From JAAAOH01 sp046540795 (lineage in GTDB: Bacteria > Spirochaetota > Spirochaetia > DSM-27196 > PWMO01), in the NCBI GenBank assembly GCA_046540795.1, contig JBKHEN010000112.1, positions 1-8,345 of the forward strand: a stretch of DNA of 8,345 nucleotides, in the 5' to 3' direction. A program made the translations under genes and the position numbers. The notes below the pieces were generated by a model. The model saw only the letters and a list, made by a program, of their open reading frames with translations, was not told the DNA's origin and ran no database searches. Shown here piece after piece: positions 1-6,378 of this stretch. Within the stretch, counting starts at the first letter, position 1. Each line of letters starts with the position of its first letter.

Positions 1-391
1 CGGCAAAATCGCGAATGACCTGCCTGTGCTCGAAGGCAAGCTCGAGCTCGAGCGCTCGTGCGGGGGTAAACCACGCGAGCTCGGATACCTCCTCTTCCTG
101 GGCGGCTTGCGAGCCGTCGACGCTGCAGACGAAGACCAAGGCCACCGCGTGCCACTCCAGGTCGGCAAAGTACTCGGTGTAGTAATTCAGGAAACGAAAC
201 CTCGTAACCTCGAGGCCGGTCTCCTCTCGTACTTCCCGTTTCATAGCATCTTCCACCGGCTCGCCGAACTCGATATGCCCCCCGGGAATACACCACATCC
301 CGGCAAACGGCTCGATGCTCCGCCGCTCCAAAAGGATCTTTCCGTTCGACTCCACGATCGCGCCAACGGTGGCCTTGACTGGTTTGTACAT
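1..391 (-). CDS. Nudix hydrolase (3' end cut by window edge)
   Basis: Reading leftward from the ATG at 391 gives 130 open codons that run off the window edge without a stop. The protein starts MYKPVKATVGAIV and contains a perfect Nudix box (GX5EX7REUXEEXGU): G38, E44, R52-E53-V54, E56-E57, G59-L60, just after the WCIPGG strand. E53, E56 and E57 are the expected metal-binding glutamates. Nudix enzymes hydrolyse nucleoside diphosphates linked to another moiety; nothing here fixes the substrate. The family is usually 130-160 residues, so only a short C-terminal piece should be missing. There is no clear Shine-Dalgarno sequence before the ATG, but a good promoter lies almost directly upstream (401-429). 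The gene is divergent from the small gene at 458. The family call is secure and the specificity is unknown. Confidence 0.93.
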   Translation of the reverse strand, partial: MYKPVKATVGAIVESNGKILLERRSIEPFAGMWCIPGGHIEFGEPVEDAMKREVREETGLEVTRFRFLNYYTEYFADLEWHAVALVFVCSVDGSQAAQEEEVSELAWFTPARALELELAFEHRQVIRDFA

Positions 392-400
392 GACGATGCC

Positions 401-429
401 ACTATAGCAGCACCACCCCCTTGCCTCAA
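401..429 (-). promoter_or_regulatory. sigma70-like promoter of the Nudix gene
   Basis: On the minus strand TTGAGG (424-429) and TATAGT (401-406) are separated by exactly 17 bases. The predicted start of transcription is near 394, only about 3 bases before the ATG at 391, so the message would be nearly leaderless. This fits the absence of a ribosome-binding site. The call rests on sequence match only. Confidence 0.6.
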
Positions 430-457
430 ACCGGAAACCGTTGCAGTCTCTACTCGG

Positions 458-924
458 ATGCTCAAGCGGCTGTTCGGCAAGCTCAAGGGCGAGGATTCTC
501 GAGGCACGGCTCCGAGCCCCGAGTGGACGAGATTCGTAGAGTACGAATCGAAGCACCTCGAGGAGCTTCTGACCTCCTCTACGAGACGGCGGTGTCCTCG
601 GGCTTCGGTGTCTCGCGGGAGAAATTCAAGCACGACATCATCAAGCACATCGACTTCGAAGACGATATCATCCGGCTGCTGGAGGACGACAGCGGTCGCA
701 TCCTCGGATGCTACCGTGCCGCGCCCTGGCCCCGCCGTGCCAAAAAGACTGAAGCCGCATACCTCTTCGACGACATGTTTCATGTTCTCCGCCGGGAGGG
801 CTACAAGGAGCTCTACAGCCGAAGCTCCAGGCAGAACGACGCCGGTGCCGCCCTGCACTCGGGCTCCGGTTTCGAGGTGGCCAAAGAAAGCGCACTGTGG
901 ACCGAGTGGGTGAAGCGCCTGTGA
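458..924 (+). pseudogene. small GNAT-like protein gene with an apparent frameshift
   Basis: Two partial reading frames join into one plausible protein of about 155 residues. The first begins at the ATG at 458 (MLKRLFGKLKGEDSRG) and reads well to about 570 (FVEYESKHLEELL). The second, one frame over, continues from 571 (DLLYETAVSSGFGV) to the TGA at 922-924. One missing base around 569-571 would restore continuity. The first frame becomes arginine/serine-rich nonsense after 572, and the second is nonsense before 571, which locates the break. The C-terminal half (GRILGCYRA, then a helix, GYKELYSRSS, NDAGAALHSGSGFEV) resembles the last strands and helix of a GNAT acetyltransferase, where N-x-x-A-x-x-L/H-x-x-x-GF is usual. 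The acetyl-CoA loop is not clear, so the family call is weak. No good ribosome-binding site precedes 458. It may be a decaying gene or an intact gene with a sequencing error. It ends 21 bases from the convergent kinase gene. Confidence 0.55.
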
Positions 925-2070
925 AGGGCCTGCAACGGGTCGGCGTTAAGCGCGGATCGGGGCACTTACGACCACCTTCGTTCCCTTCTCACCCTCAAAG
1001 TGGCACCGCGCCCCGAGCTGATCACAGAGGGCGAGAACAAGCGCCATGCCGAGGCCCCGCGACGCTCGCGGGTCGAAGACTTCCGGTAGGCCCTGTCCGT
1101 TGTCACACACCCGAAGCACGAGATCCTTGCCGCTCGAGCGAAAAGAGATTACAACCACCCCGGTCTGCCCGTCGGGAAACGCGTGCTTTGCGGCACTGGA
1201 GACCAACTCCGTCGCGATGAGGCCGAATGGGATGGCCGTCGCCACGTCGAGATAGAGCTCTTCGCTTCGAATGTCTACCTCGAGCCTGCTGTTCCCCGTC
1301 CTGTACAGGTCGACCACGTTTCTCCCGATTTCCTCGAGGTACTCATCGAATCGAATCGAGTCGAGGTCGGAGGATTGGTAGCGCCGTTCGTGGACGTTGG
1401 CCATGGATGCGACGCGTGCCATGGTGTCCTCGAACGCGGTGCCCACTTTCTTATCTTGGAAATGCTGGGATTGCAGGCGCAACAGACTGACGATAATCTG
1501 TAGATTGTTCTTCACCCGGTGGTGCACCTCCTGCAGAAACGTCGCCTTGTCCCTGAGGCTCTTCTCCAAGGAGAGCTGGGTGTGCTTGAGAGCGGAGATA
1601 TCGCGTCCGATGCCCACGAGCTCCTTCGGCGGCTCTTTGGCCTCGCGGATGGGAGAGAGGGGCGTGTGAAAAAACTGCGTGTGCTCGCCTTCTCCGGTAC
1701 TCCATTCGTAGGACACCGAGCGGTTCTCCCGGATGCAGGTCTTCGCCATTTCCACGTGGTAGCGGCCGCGGTCCGGACCGAAGATTTCGACCGCCGTTCT
1801 GCCGAGAAACGTCTCGGGGCTGAGCCCCTGATCCTCGATCCATCGCCCGTAGACCGCCGTGTGCCGTCCCTCTTCATCGAGGGTGAATACGATATCGCTT
1901 AGCGACTCGACCAGACTCTCGAAACGCAACCAGCAGGCCGAGCCCGGCCGCCATCGTGAACAATGCACCGAGTCCGTAGCCCCATACCGCCGCGTCGGGA
2001 AGGCCGCGCAGTAACGGATGGTCGAGCTTGTGAATCCCCCACAGCACGAAGACCACGGCAAGCCACCCGC

Positions 2071-2119
2071 GGGCCGGTGCCGGGCCGCGGTCCGGTGCGG
2101 GTCGGGCCGGTGCCGGGCC
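2071..2119. repeat. 16-bp direct repeat in the kinase N-terminal coding region
   Basis: GGGCCGGTGCCGGGCC occurs at 2071-2086 and again at 2104-2119, a 33-bp period within a very GC-rich stretch. Read on the minus strand in the membrane-helix frame it gives GPAPAR, then PAPDR, then GPAPAR. It may be a slippage-prone tract or a low-complexity lead-in to the first helix. Confidence 0.6.
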
Positions 2120-2160
2120 TGGCGCCGAGCACCGCGCCCACGATGGCTTGTGTGCCTTGC

Positions 2161-2189
2161 TTGACCGCCCCCTATGCCTGCCGTAGAAT
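2161..2189 (+). promoter_or_regulatory. sigma70-like promoter of the tRNA-Leu gene
   Basis: TTGACC (2161-2166) and TAGAAT (2184-2189) are spaced by 17 bases, with predicted transcription start near 2196. This is about 47 bases before the tRNA 5' end, a normal leader for RNase P processing. The promoter overlaps the uncertain 5' end of the minus-strand kinase gene, which argues against that gene's coding sequence extending far upstream. Confidence 0.6.
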
Positions 2190-2242
2190 GCCCGCGCCGC
2201 CATGCCAGCTCCTGCGGCCCTGGGCTCGAGCAGCGCCGCCGC

Positions 2243-2328
2243 TCCGGAATGGCGGGACTGGTAGACGCAGGGGACTTAAAATCCCCTGGGCCGTAAGACC
2301 CGTCCGGGTTCGAGTCCCGGTTCCGGCA
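2243..2328 (+). tRNA. tRNA-Leu (anticodon TAA)
   Basis: The sequence folds as a class II tRNA. The D-arm region is TGGCGGGACTGGTAGACGCA. The anticodon stem is GGGGA (2270-2274) with TCCCC (2282-2286), around the loop CTTAAAA, giving anticodon TAA at 2277-2279 for the UUA codon. A long variable arm with a GGG/CCC stem lies at 2287-2303. The T-arm is CCGGG-TTCGAGT-CCCGG (2304-2320). The acceptor stem pairs CCGGAA with TTCCGG (six pairs), but the outermost position is T2243 opposite C2327, a mismatch where G-C is normal for this tRNA. The discriminator is A2328, as expected for leucine. CCA is not encoded. Confidence 0.95.
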
Positions 2329-2332
2329 ACGC

Positions 2333-2347
2333 AGTGAGTTTCTCACT
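2333..2347 (+). other. short hairpin after the tRNA
   Basis: AGTGAG and CTCACT are separated by TTT, forming a 6-bp stem with a 3-base loop, five bases after the tRNA end. It is not followed directly by a T-tract (T-rich DNA only begins near 2386), so it is not a classical intrinsic terminator. It could be a 3'-processing or weak termination element. Confidence 0.3.
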
Positions 2348-2395
2348 CGAGCGGCAGCTCTGTACAGGCACCCGGCACCCTCCCTGTTTTGTTTT

Positions 2396-2455
2396 TGCAA
2401 AATTCGTAGATTTTTTTCTTGACTATGGCACAATATGGATCTACGCTATTTTGCA
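2396..2455. promoter_or_regulatory. large inverted repeat, candidate Lrp/AsnC operator
   Basis: The left arm TGCAAAATTCGTAGAT (2396-2411) is the inverse of the right arm ATCTACGCTATTTTGCA (2439-2455). TGCAAAAT pairs with ATTTTGCA (8 of 8) and CGTAGAT pairs with ATCTACG (7 of 7), with one unpaired T on the left and CT on the right. The 27-base centre holds the candidate -35 box and the right arm covers the candidate -10 box. Arm centres are about 43-44 bp apart, close to four helical turns, which suits a multimeric Lrp-family protein. The arms are AT-rich islands in GC-rich DNA. Autoregulation by the adjacent regulator is inferred. The same repeat could also form an RNA stem if tRNA transcripts read through. 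Confidence 0.65.
2419..2447 (+). promoter_or_regulatory. candidate promoter of the regulator-oxidoreductase operon
   Basis: TTGACT (2419-2424) is a near-consensus -35 box. TACGCT (2442-2447) lies 17 bases downstream as a weak -10 box. Transcription would start near 2454, leaving a 20-base leader with the ribosome-binding site. The strong -35, weak -10 and flanking inverted repeat suggest regulated transcription. The weak -10 limits confidence. Confidence 0.45.
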
Positions 2456-2473
2456 GTTGCACTGGAGATCCAT

Positions 2474-2923
2474 ATGGCAGAGAAGCTCGACGACACCGAC
2501 CTGGAGATTATCCGGCGCCTTTGGGACGGCCGGACTGCGTACAAAGACATCGCTCCGCAGGTTGGGCTGACGACCAACACCGTTCGTAACAGGGTCAATC
2601 GGATGCTGGAAAGCGGCGTGCTTCAGATCATAGGGCTCGTCGATCCCGCGGCCATCGAGGGGCATTATTCGGCGTTTGTCGGCTTCAAAATCGTACCCCA
2701 GGACATGAGCGCGGCGCTGGACCATATTTCGGCCCTGCAAGGCGTCGTTGCCGCGGCCACGGTGAGCGGTCGGTTCGACATCATGGCGGTGGTCATGTTC
2801 AACAACTCTTTTAGCCACAACCGATTTCTCGAAGAAGAGGTACCGAGTATTCCGGGTCTCTTGAGGACGGAGACGCTTTTCGTGGTGGGCGGAAACGACT
2901 TTCAACTACGATACGTCCTATAG
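2474..2923 (+). CDS. Lrp/AsnC-family transcriptional regulator
   Basis: The protein is 149 residues, typical for the family. The N-terminal part starts MAEKLDDTDLEIIRRLWDGR. The helix-turn-helix spans about residues 24-45 (KDIAPQVGLTTNTVRNRVNRML). A RAM effector-binding and oligomerisation domain follows from about 62 to 145 (SAFVGFKI, GVVAAATVSGRFDIMAVVMF, ETLFVVGG). The ATG at 2474 is preferred over an in-frame ATG at 2435: it has a TGGAG ribosome-binding sequence at 2463-2467 and matches usual family starts, whereas 2435 lies inside the promoter and operator. Members bind DNA as dimers to octamers and respond to amino acids or related small molecules. The gene is first in the operon, nine bases before the DUF917 gene, so it likely controls the operon and itself through the inverted repeat at 2396-2455. 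The effector is unknown. Confidence 0.95.
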   Translation: MAEKLDDTDLEIIRRLWDGRTAYKDIAPQVGLTTNTVRNRVNRMLESGVLQIIGLVDPAAIEGHYSAFVGFKIVPQDMSAALDHISALQGVVAAATVSGRFDIMAVVMFNNSFSHNRFLEEEVPSIPGLLRTETLFVVGGNDFQLRYVL

Positions 2924-2932
2924 GGGAGAAGC

Positions 2933-4024
2933 ATGGATCGCATCGAAGAACACGACGTAGACAGCATTGCGGTGGGTGCGGCCGTCCTGGGGTCGGGCGG
3001 CGGCGGAGACCCCTACATCGGCAAGCTCATGGCCAAGCAGGCCATTCGCAAGCACGGGGCCGTCCCGCTGATTTCGGTGGACGAGGTACCCGACGACGCG
3101 TTGATCATCCCGTCGGCCATGATGGGGGCTCCGGCGGTCATGTTGGAGAAGCTCCCCAACGGATCGGAGCCGGAGCACGCCTTCCGAGCTCTCGAGAGGC
3201 ATTTGGACCAAACGGCCTACGGCGTGATTCCCGTCGAGGCCGGTGGTTTGAACTCCTGCATACCGATCTACACCGCCGCCACTCTTGGACTTCCCCTGGT
3301 GGACGCCGACGGCATGGGGCGGGCCTTCCCGGAGCTGCAGATGGTCACGTTCAGCGTCGCCGGTGTCTCTTCGAGTCCGATGGTCCTGTGCGATGAGAAG
3401 GGCAACCTGATGATTCTGGAGACCATCACCAACCAATGGTCCGAGGTGTTGGCCCGAACGGCCACCGTAGCCATGGGGCTCTCCTCCATGCTCAGCCTCT
3501 ACTGCATGAACGGCCGAACCCTGAAATACTCCGCCATCCGCGGCACCATGTCCATGACCGCTGAGATCGGGCGGCGCATCCTGCACTCCAACCGCTCGGA
3601 GCAGGACCCGGTCACTGCCGTAGTCGAGGTCACCAGGGGCGTACGGCTGTTCACGGGAAAGATCGTCGACGTCACCCGGGATCTCACCACCGGCTTTGTT
3701 CGGGGACGAGTCGTGATCGAAGGCCTCGAAGCGGACAAGGGCTCGACGTTCGACCTCGAGTTTCAGAACGAGAACCTGCTTGGCCGAAAAGACGGGCGTC
3801 CGGCGGCAATGACACCCGACTTGATTACCGTACTCGACCTCGAAATGGCGTTTCCGATCACCACGGAAGGTCTCAAGTACGGTCAACGGGTCGTCGTCGT
3901 GGGCATGCCGTGTGATTCTTTCTGGCGGACCGAGCGGGGACTGGAGCACGTCGGTCCGAAGTACTTCGGGTATGACATCGACTACACGCCCGTGGAAGAA
4001 CTGGCAGGGGGAGCAGCGTCATGA
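2933..4024 (+). CDS. DUF917 family protein (S-methyl-thiohydantoin desulfurase-like)
   Basis: The protein is 363 residues, full length for the DUF917 family. It has the characteristic glycine-rich start LGSGGGGDPYIG (residues 19-30). Other family-typical stretches are VPDDALIIPSAMMGAPAV, GVIPVEAGGLNSCIPIYTAA and LPLVDADGMGRAFPELQM. The C-terminal domain includes GKIVDVTRDLTTGFVRG and ends with TPDLITVLDLEMAFPITTEGLKYG split by ordinary linkers. Some members are described as S-methyl-thiohydantoin desulfurases; most are uncharacterised and lie beside hydantoinase/oxoprolinase-type ATPases. A strong ribosome-binding site (GGGGAGA) overlaps the preceding stop codon and sits just before the ATG. 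The stop overlaps the next gene's start (ATGA), so the two are likely translationally coupled and may act as a complex. No signal peptide or membrane segment is seen, so it is cytoplasmic. Family assignment is strong, but the reaction is uncertain. Confidence 0.9.
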   Translation: MDRIEEHDVDSIAVGAAVLGSGGGGDPYIGKLMAKQAIRKHGAVPLISVDEVPDDALIIPSAMMGAPAVMLEKLPNGSEPEHAFRALERHLDQTAYGVIPVEAGGLNSCIPIYTAATLGLPLVDADGMGRAFPELQMVTFSVAGVSSSPMVLCDEKGNLMILETITNQWSEVLARTATVAMGLSSMLSLYCMNGRTLKYSAIRGTMSMTAEIGRRILHSNRSEQDPVTAVVEVTRGVRLFTGKIVDVTRDLTTGFVRGRVVIEGLEADKGSTFDLEFQNENLLGRKDGRPAAMTPDLITVLDLEMAFPITTEGLKYGQRVVVVGMPCDSFWRTERGLEHVGPKYFGYDIDYTPVEELAGGAAS

Positions 4025-5583
4025 CGTACCGACTGGGCATTGATGTGGGCGGCACCAACACGGACGCGGTGATTCTCGACGAGCACGAGAACGTACATGC
4101 CACGTGCAAGACCGCGACCACCGAGGATGTATCGTCCGGCATCAACCGGGCGGTGGAAACCGTCCTCGGGGACATCTCCATTCCCCCGTCGCGTATCACA
4201 AACGCCATGCTCGGCACCACGCACGCCACTAACGCCATTGTTGAGCGAAAAGGGCTGGCCAGAGTCGCTGTTCTCAGGTTGGCCGCTCCGTCGGGACATG
4301 CCATTCCGCCGTTTCTCGACTGGCCTCAGGATCTGCTGGGGAGCACAGCGTATGCGGCCCACGTCCTGCGGGGTGGATACGAGTACAACGGAGCGCTGAT
4401 CTCGGCTCTGGACACCGACGAGATCCGAACATCCCTCGAAGCACTTCAGTCCTCGGGCGCGGAGGCACTTGCAATCTCCTGTGCGTTCTCCCCGGTGAAT
4501 GATGAACAGGAGAGACGGGTTCAGGAACTGGCCGCCGAATGCCTCGGTCCGGATTTCCCGGTCACGTTGTCCAGCGAGATCGGAAGCGTGGGCTTGATCG
4601 AACGGGAAAATGCAGCCATTTTGAACGCCGCAATTCGGTCCCTCGCGGAACAGGCGTACGGGTCGTTCGAGCATGTCCTTCAGGCCCACGGGATTTCTGC
4701 GGACCTTTTCATTACCCAGAACGACGGCACCCTGATGTCTCTCGACTACGCGAAGCGCTACCCGGTGCTCACTATTGCATCCGGTCCGACCAATTCGCTG
4801 AGAGGCGCCGCCCACCTCTCCGGCGTTCACGACGGCATCGTCGTCGACGTGGGCGGGACGACCACGGACGTGGGGGTGCTCAAGAACGGTTTCCCGCGAG
4901 AGTCCACCGCCTCCGTTGAAATGGGCGGAGTCCGAACCAACTTCCGTATGCCGGATCTCATCGCGCTCGGCCTCGGGGGTGGCTCGGTGGTGGAGTTCCT
5001 CGAGGAGGGGGTCAAGGTGGGACCTTCTTCGGTAGGGTACCGCATTCATTCGCACGCCAGGGTATTCGGCGGAGATACCTTGACGGCCACCGATGTCGCG
5101 GTGGCCGCCGGTCGCATCGAGCTCGGGGACCCGTCGCGAGTCCGAGACATAGACGCCCACACGGTTTCCGCGGCCACCGGAGTGATGCGCGCCATGATTG
5201 AGGAGACCCTCGACCGCATGAAGAACTCCTCCAAAGACGTGCCGGTCGTCGTGGTCGGCGGCGGAAGCGCGTTGGCACCGGACGATCTACGCGGCGCCGC
5301 CGAGGTGCTCAAGCCCGAACACTACGAGGTGGCAAACGCCATCGGCGCGGCAATTGCCCAGGTCTCGGGCGGGGTGGACGGCGTGTTCGACGTGGCAAGC
5401 AAAGGACGGGAACGGGTTCTCGAGGAGATAAAGGAGGCGGCCCGAACAGAGGCCGTCAGAGCCGGCGCGGCTGCCGATACCGTCGACATCGTCGAGGTAG
5501 ATGAGATCCCGCTGGCCTACCTGCCCTCCAATGCCGTGCGATTTCGGGTCAAGGCGGCCGGAAGCTTGAGAAAGGAAGCCTAA
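4021..5583 (+). CDS. hydantoinase/oxoprolinase-family protein (short HyuA-like ATPase)
   Basis: The protein is 520 residues. It has an N-terminal Hydant_A_N-type domain with the ASKHA phosphate-1 motif GIDVGGTNTD (D8-D15) and TNAMLGTTHATNAIVERKG. A Hydantoinase_A domain follows with ITQNDGTLMS (231-240), ASGPTNS (from S254 G255 P256), a second phosphate motif VVDVGGTTTDVGVL (D276-D283) and ALGLGGGS (315-322). A late glycine motif, VVVVGGGSALAP, lies near residues 410-421. Relatives use ATP to activate a lactam, ring or carbonyl for hydrolysis or carboxylation (oxoprolinase, N-methylhydantoinase, acetone carboxylase alpha subunit). Those enzymes have longer A subunits and a HyuB partner. Here HyuB is absent and DUF917 sits in its place with a 4-base ATGA overlap, so a DUF917/HyuA-like unit is likely. 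The substrate cannot be deduced. The gene is intact. Confidence 0.92.
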   Translation: MTYRLGIDVGGTNTDAVILDEHENVHATCKTATTEDVSSGINRAVETVLGDISIPPSRITNAMLGTTHATNAIVERKGLARVAVLRLAAPSGHAIPPFLDWPQDLLGSTAYAAHVLRGGYEYNGALISALDTDEIRTSLEALQSSGAEALAISCAFSPVNDEQERRVQELAAECLGPDFPVTLSSEIGSVGLIERENAAILNAAIRSLAEQAYGSFEHVLQAHGISADLFITQNDGTLMSLDYAKRYPVLTIASGPTNSLRGAAHLSGVHDGIVVDVGGTTTDVGVLKNGFPRESTASVEMGGVRTNFRMPDLIALGLGGGSVVEFLEEGVKVGPSSVGYRIHSHARVFGGDTLTATDVAVAAGRIELGDPSRVRDIDAHTVSAATGVMRAMIEETLDRMKNSSKDVPVVVVGGGSALAPDDLRGAAEVLKPEHYEVANAIGAAIAQVSGGVDGVFDVASKGRERVLEEIKEAARTEAVRAGAAADTVDIVEVDEIPLAYLPSNAVRFRVKAAGSLRKEA

Positions 5584-5601
5584 GCCAAGGATGCGTCTGT
5601 C

Positions 5602-6348
5602 ATGAGGATCAAGATTATCGCTCCCATCATCACCGATCAATTCAATGACAATATCAAAGAAGAGGCCGAGCGCTTCACGTCGTCTCACGCACAGATCGAG
5701 GTCGAAAACATTGCGCGGGGCGCGGCGTCCATCGAAAGCACCTATGACGAGGTCCTCAACGCGCCCGACGTAGTCGCGGCTGCGGTTCGAGCGGAGAAGG
5801 ACGGGTTCGACGGCGTCTTCGTGGACTGCTTCGGGGACCCGGGTGTGGACGCCGCTCGTGAGTGCGTGAGAATCCCGGTGGTCGGAGGGTTTCAACCCGC
5901 CGTGCTCACGGTGCGCCTTCTGACCGACCGTTTCTCCATCGTTACGGTGCTGTCGAACGTGGTGCCAATACTCCGCGCGAACATCCGCAGGGAGGGAATG
6001 GACGGGAACGTCGCATCCGTTCGGACGGTCGACATGGCCGTTTTGGACCTGACCGACCCCGACGCTCTGAAGGAAACCGTGGGCTCGGAGGCCGAAACAG
6101 CGGTCCGCGAGGACGGTGCCGAAGGGATCGTGCTCGGCTGCACCGGCATGCTCGGCCTGGCCGAAGCGGTACAGGAAATGTTGGCCGACCGCGGGTTCGA
6201 GGTGCCTGTGGTCGATCCCACCGGCGCGGCCCTCGGATGTCTTCTGAACCTGCATCGCAATGCCATAAGTCACAGCAAACGTACGTATCCACCCCCTCCG
6301 CCGAAAGAACGGAACACAGAGCGCGCGATGGAGGGAAGAGACGGATAA
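5602..6348 (+). CDS. hydantoin/aspartate-glutamate racemase family protein
   Basis: The protein is 248 residues, normal for hydantoin-racemase-like members of the Asp/Glu racemase superfamily. Both expected catalytic cysteines are present: C76 in FVDCFGDPGVDAARE and C180 in IVLGCTGMLGLA. These act as the two acid/base residues that remove and return the alpha proton without a cofactor. The start IKIIAPIITDQFNDN and the C-terminal HSKRTYP segment fit the hydantoin racemase subgroup. After that segment a proline run and about 15 charged residues form a non-conserved tail. The ATG at 5602 is 18 bases after the HyuA-like stop; an AAGGA sequence (5587-5591) lies about 10 bases upstream, slightly far but usable. 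In context it probably racemises the ring carbon of the substrate used by the two upstream proteins. An isomerase or decarboxylase of the same fold is an alternative. Confidence 0.9.
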   Translation: MRIKIIAPIITDQFNDNIKEEAERFTSSHAQIEVENIARGAASIESTYDEVLNAPDVVAAAVRAEKDGFDGVFVDCFGDPGVDAARECVRIPVVGGFQPAVLTVRLLTDRFSIVTVLSNVVPILRANIRREGMDGNVASVRTVDMAVLDLTDPDALKETVGSEAETAVREDGAEGIVLGCTGMLGLAEAVQEMLADRGFEVPVVDPTGAALGCLLNLHRNAISHSKRTYPPPPPKERNTERAMEGRDG

Positions 6349-6378
6349 GCCGTACTCACCAGTATCGGGAGGTTTACC

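Larger units (their letters stand above)
946..2203 (-). pseudogene. PAS/HisKA_2 sensor histidine kinase, frameshifted and shortened at the N-terminus
   Basis: The minus-strand frame ending at the TTA complement 946-948 encodes, in order, a PAS domain (from RFESLVESLSDIVFTLDEEG to GIGRDISALKHTQ), a HisKA_2 dimerisation region with the phospho-acceptor motif EVHHRVKNNLQ (His codon at 1519-1521), and an HATPase_c domain with G1 box DNGQGLP and G2 box GLGM. The membrane part lies one frame over: WLAVVFVLWGIHKLDHPLLRG, then a second hydrophobic helix ending GLGLLVAF. Dropping one T of the TTT at 1922-1924 would join them as LLVAF-ESLVESLSDIVF, giving about 418 residues. Without this the membrane frame stops at 1874. 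The first 46 residues from the ATG at 2203 are basic and Ala/Pro-rich rather than membrane-spanning, so the start is uncertain and the N-terminal helices usual in such sensors seem lost. The N-box reads ELVSSAAKHAFP, with Ser (codon 1195-1197) where the Mg-binding Asn is expected. No response regulator is adjacent. It is either a degenerating gene or one with a sequencing indel. Confidence 0.75.

Noticed and set aside
26..457. Plus-strand open frame covering the Nudix region
   Set aside because: It is antisense to a Nudix gene with a perfect motif. Only the part from 458 looks like real protein.
2348..2395. Intrinsic terminator for the tRNA in the T-rich stretch (TGTTTTGTTTTT)
   Set aside because: No convincing GC-rich stem directly precedes the T-run.
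2204..2433. Upstream extension of the kinase PAS frame through the tRNA gene to an ATG complement at 2433
   Set aside because: The extension reads antisense through tRNA-Leu and its promoter, and the residues (Arg/Pro/Gly-rich, SNPDGSYGPGDFKSP) are the usual translation of an antisense tRNA. The real membrane helices lie in another frame.
2435..2473. Longer regulator start at the ATG at 2435
   Set aside because: It lies inside the promoter and inverted repeat. The ATG at 2474 has a ribosome-binding site six bases upstream and matches the usual Lrp/AsnC start.
5591..5605. Four-codon leader ORF (ATG CGT CTG TCA TGA) overlapping the racemase start
   Set aside because: The only ribosome-binding sequence includes its own ATG, so it is too close to be used. 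It is probably chance.
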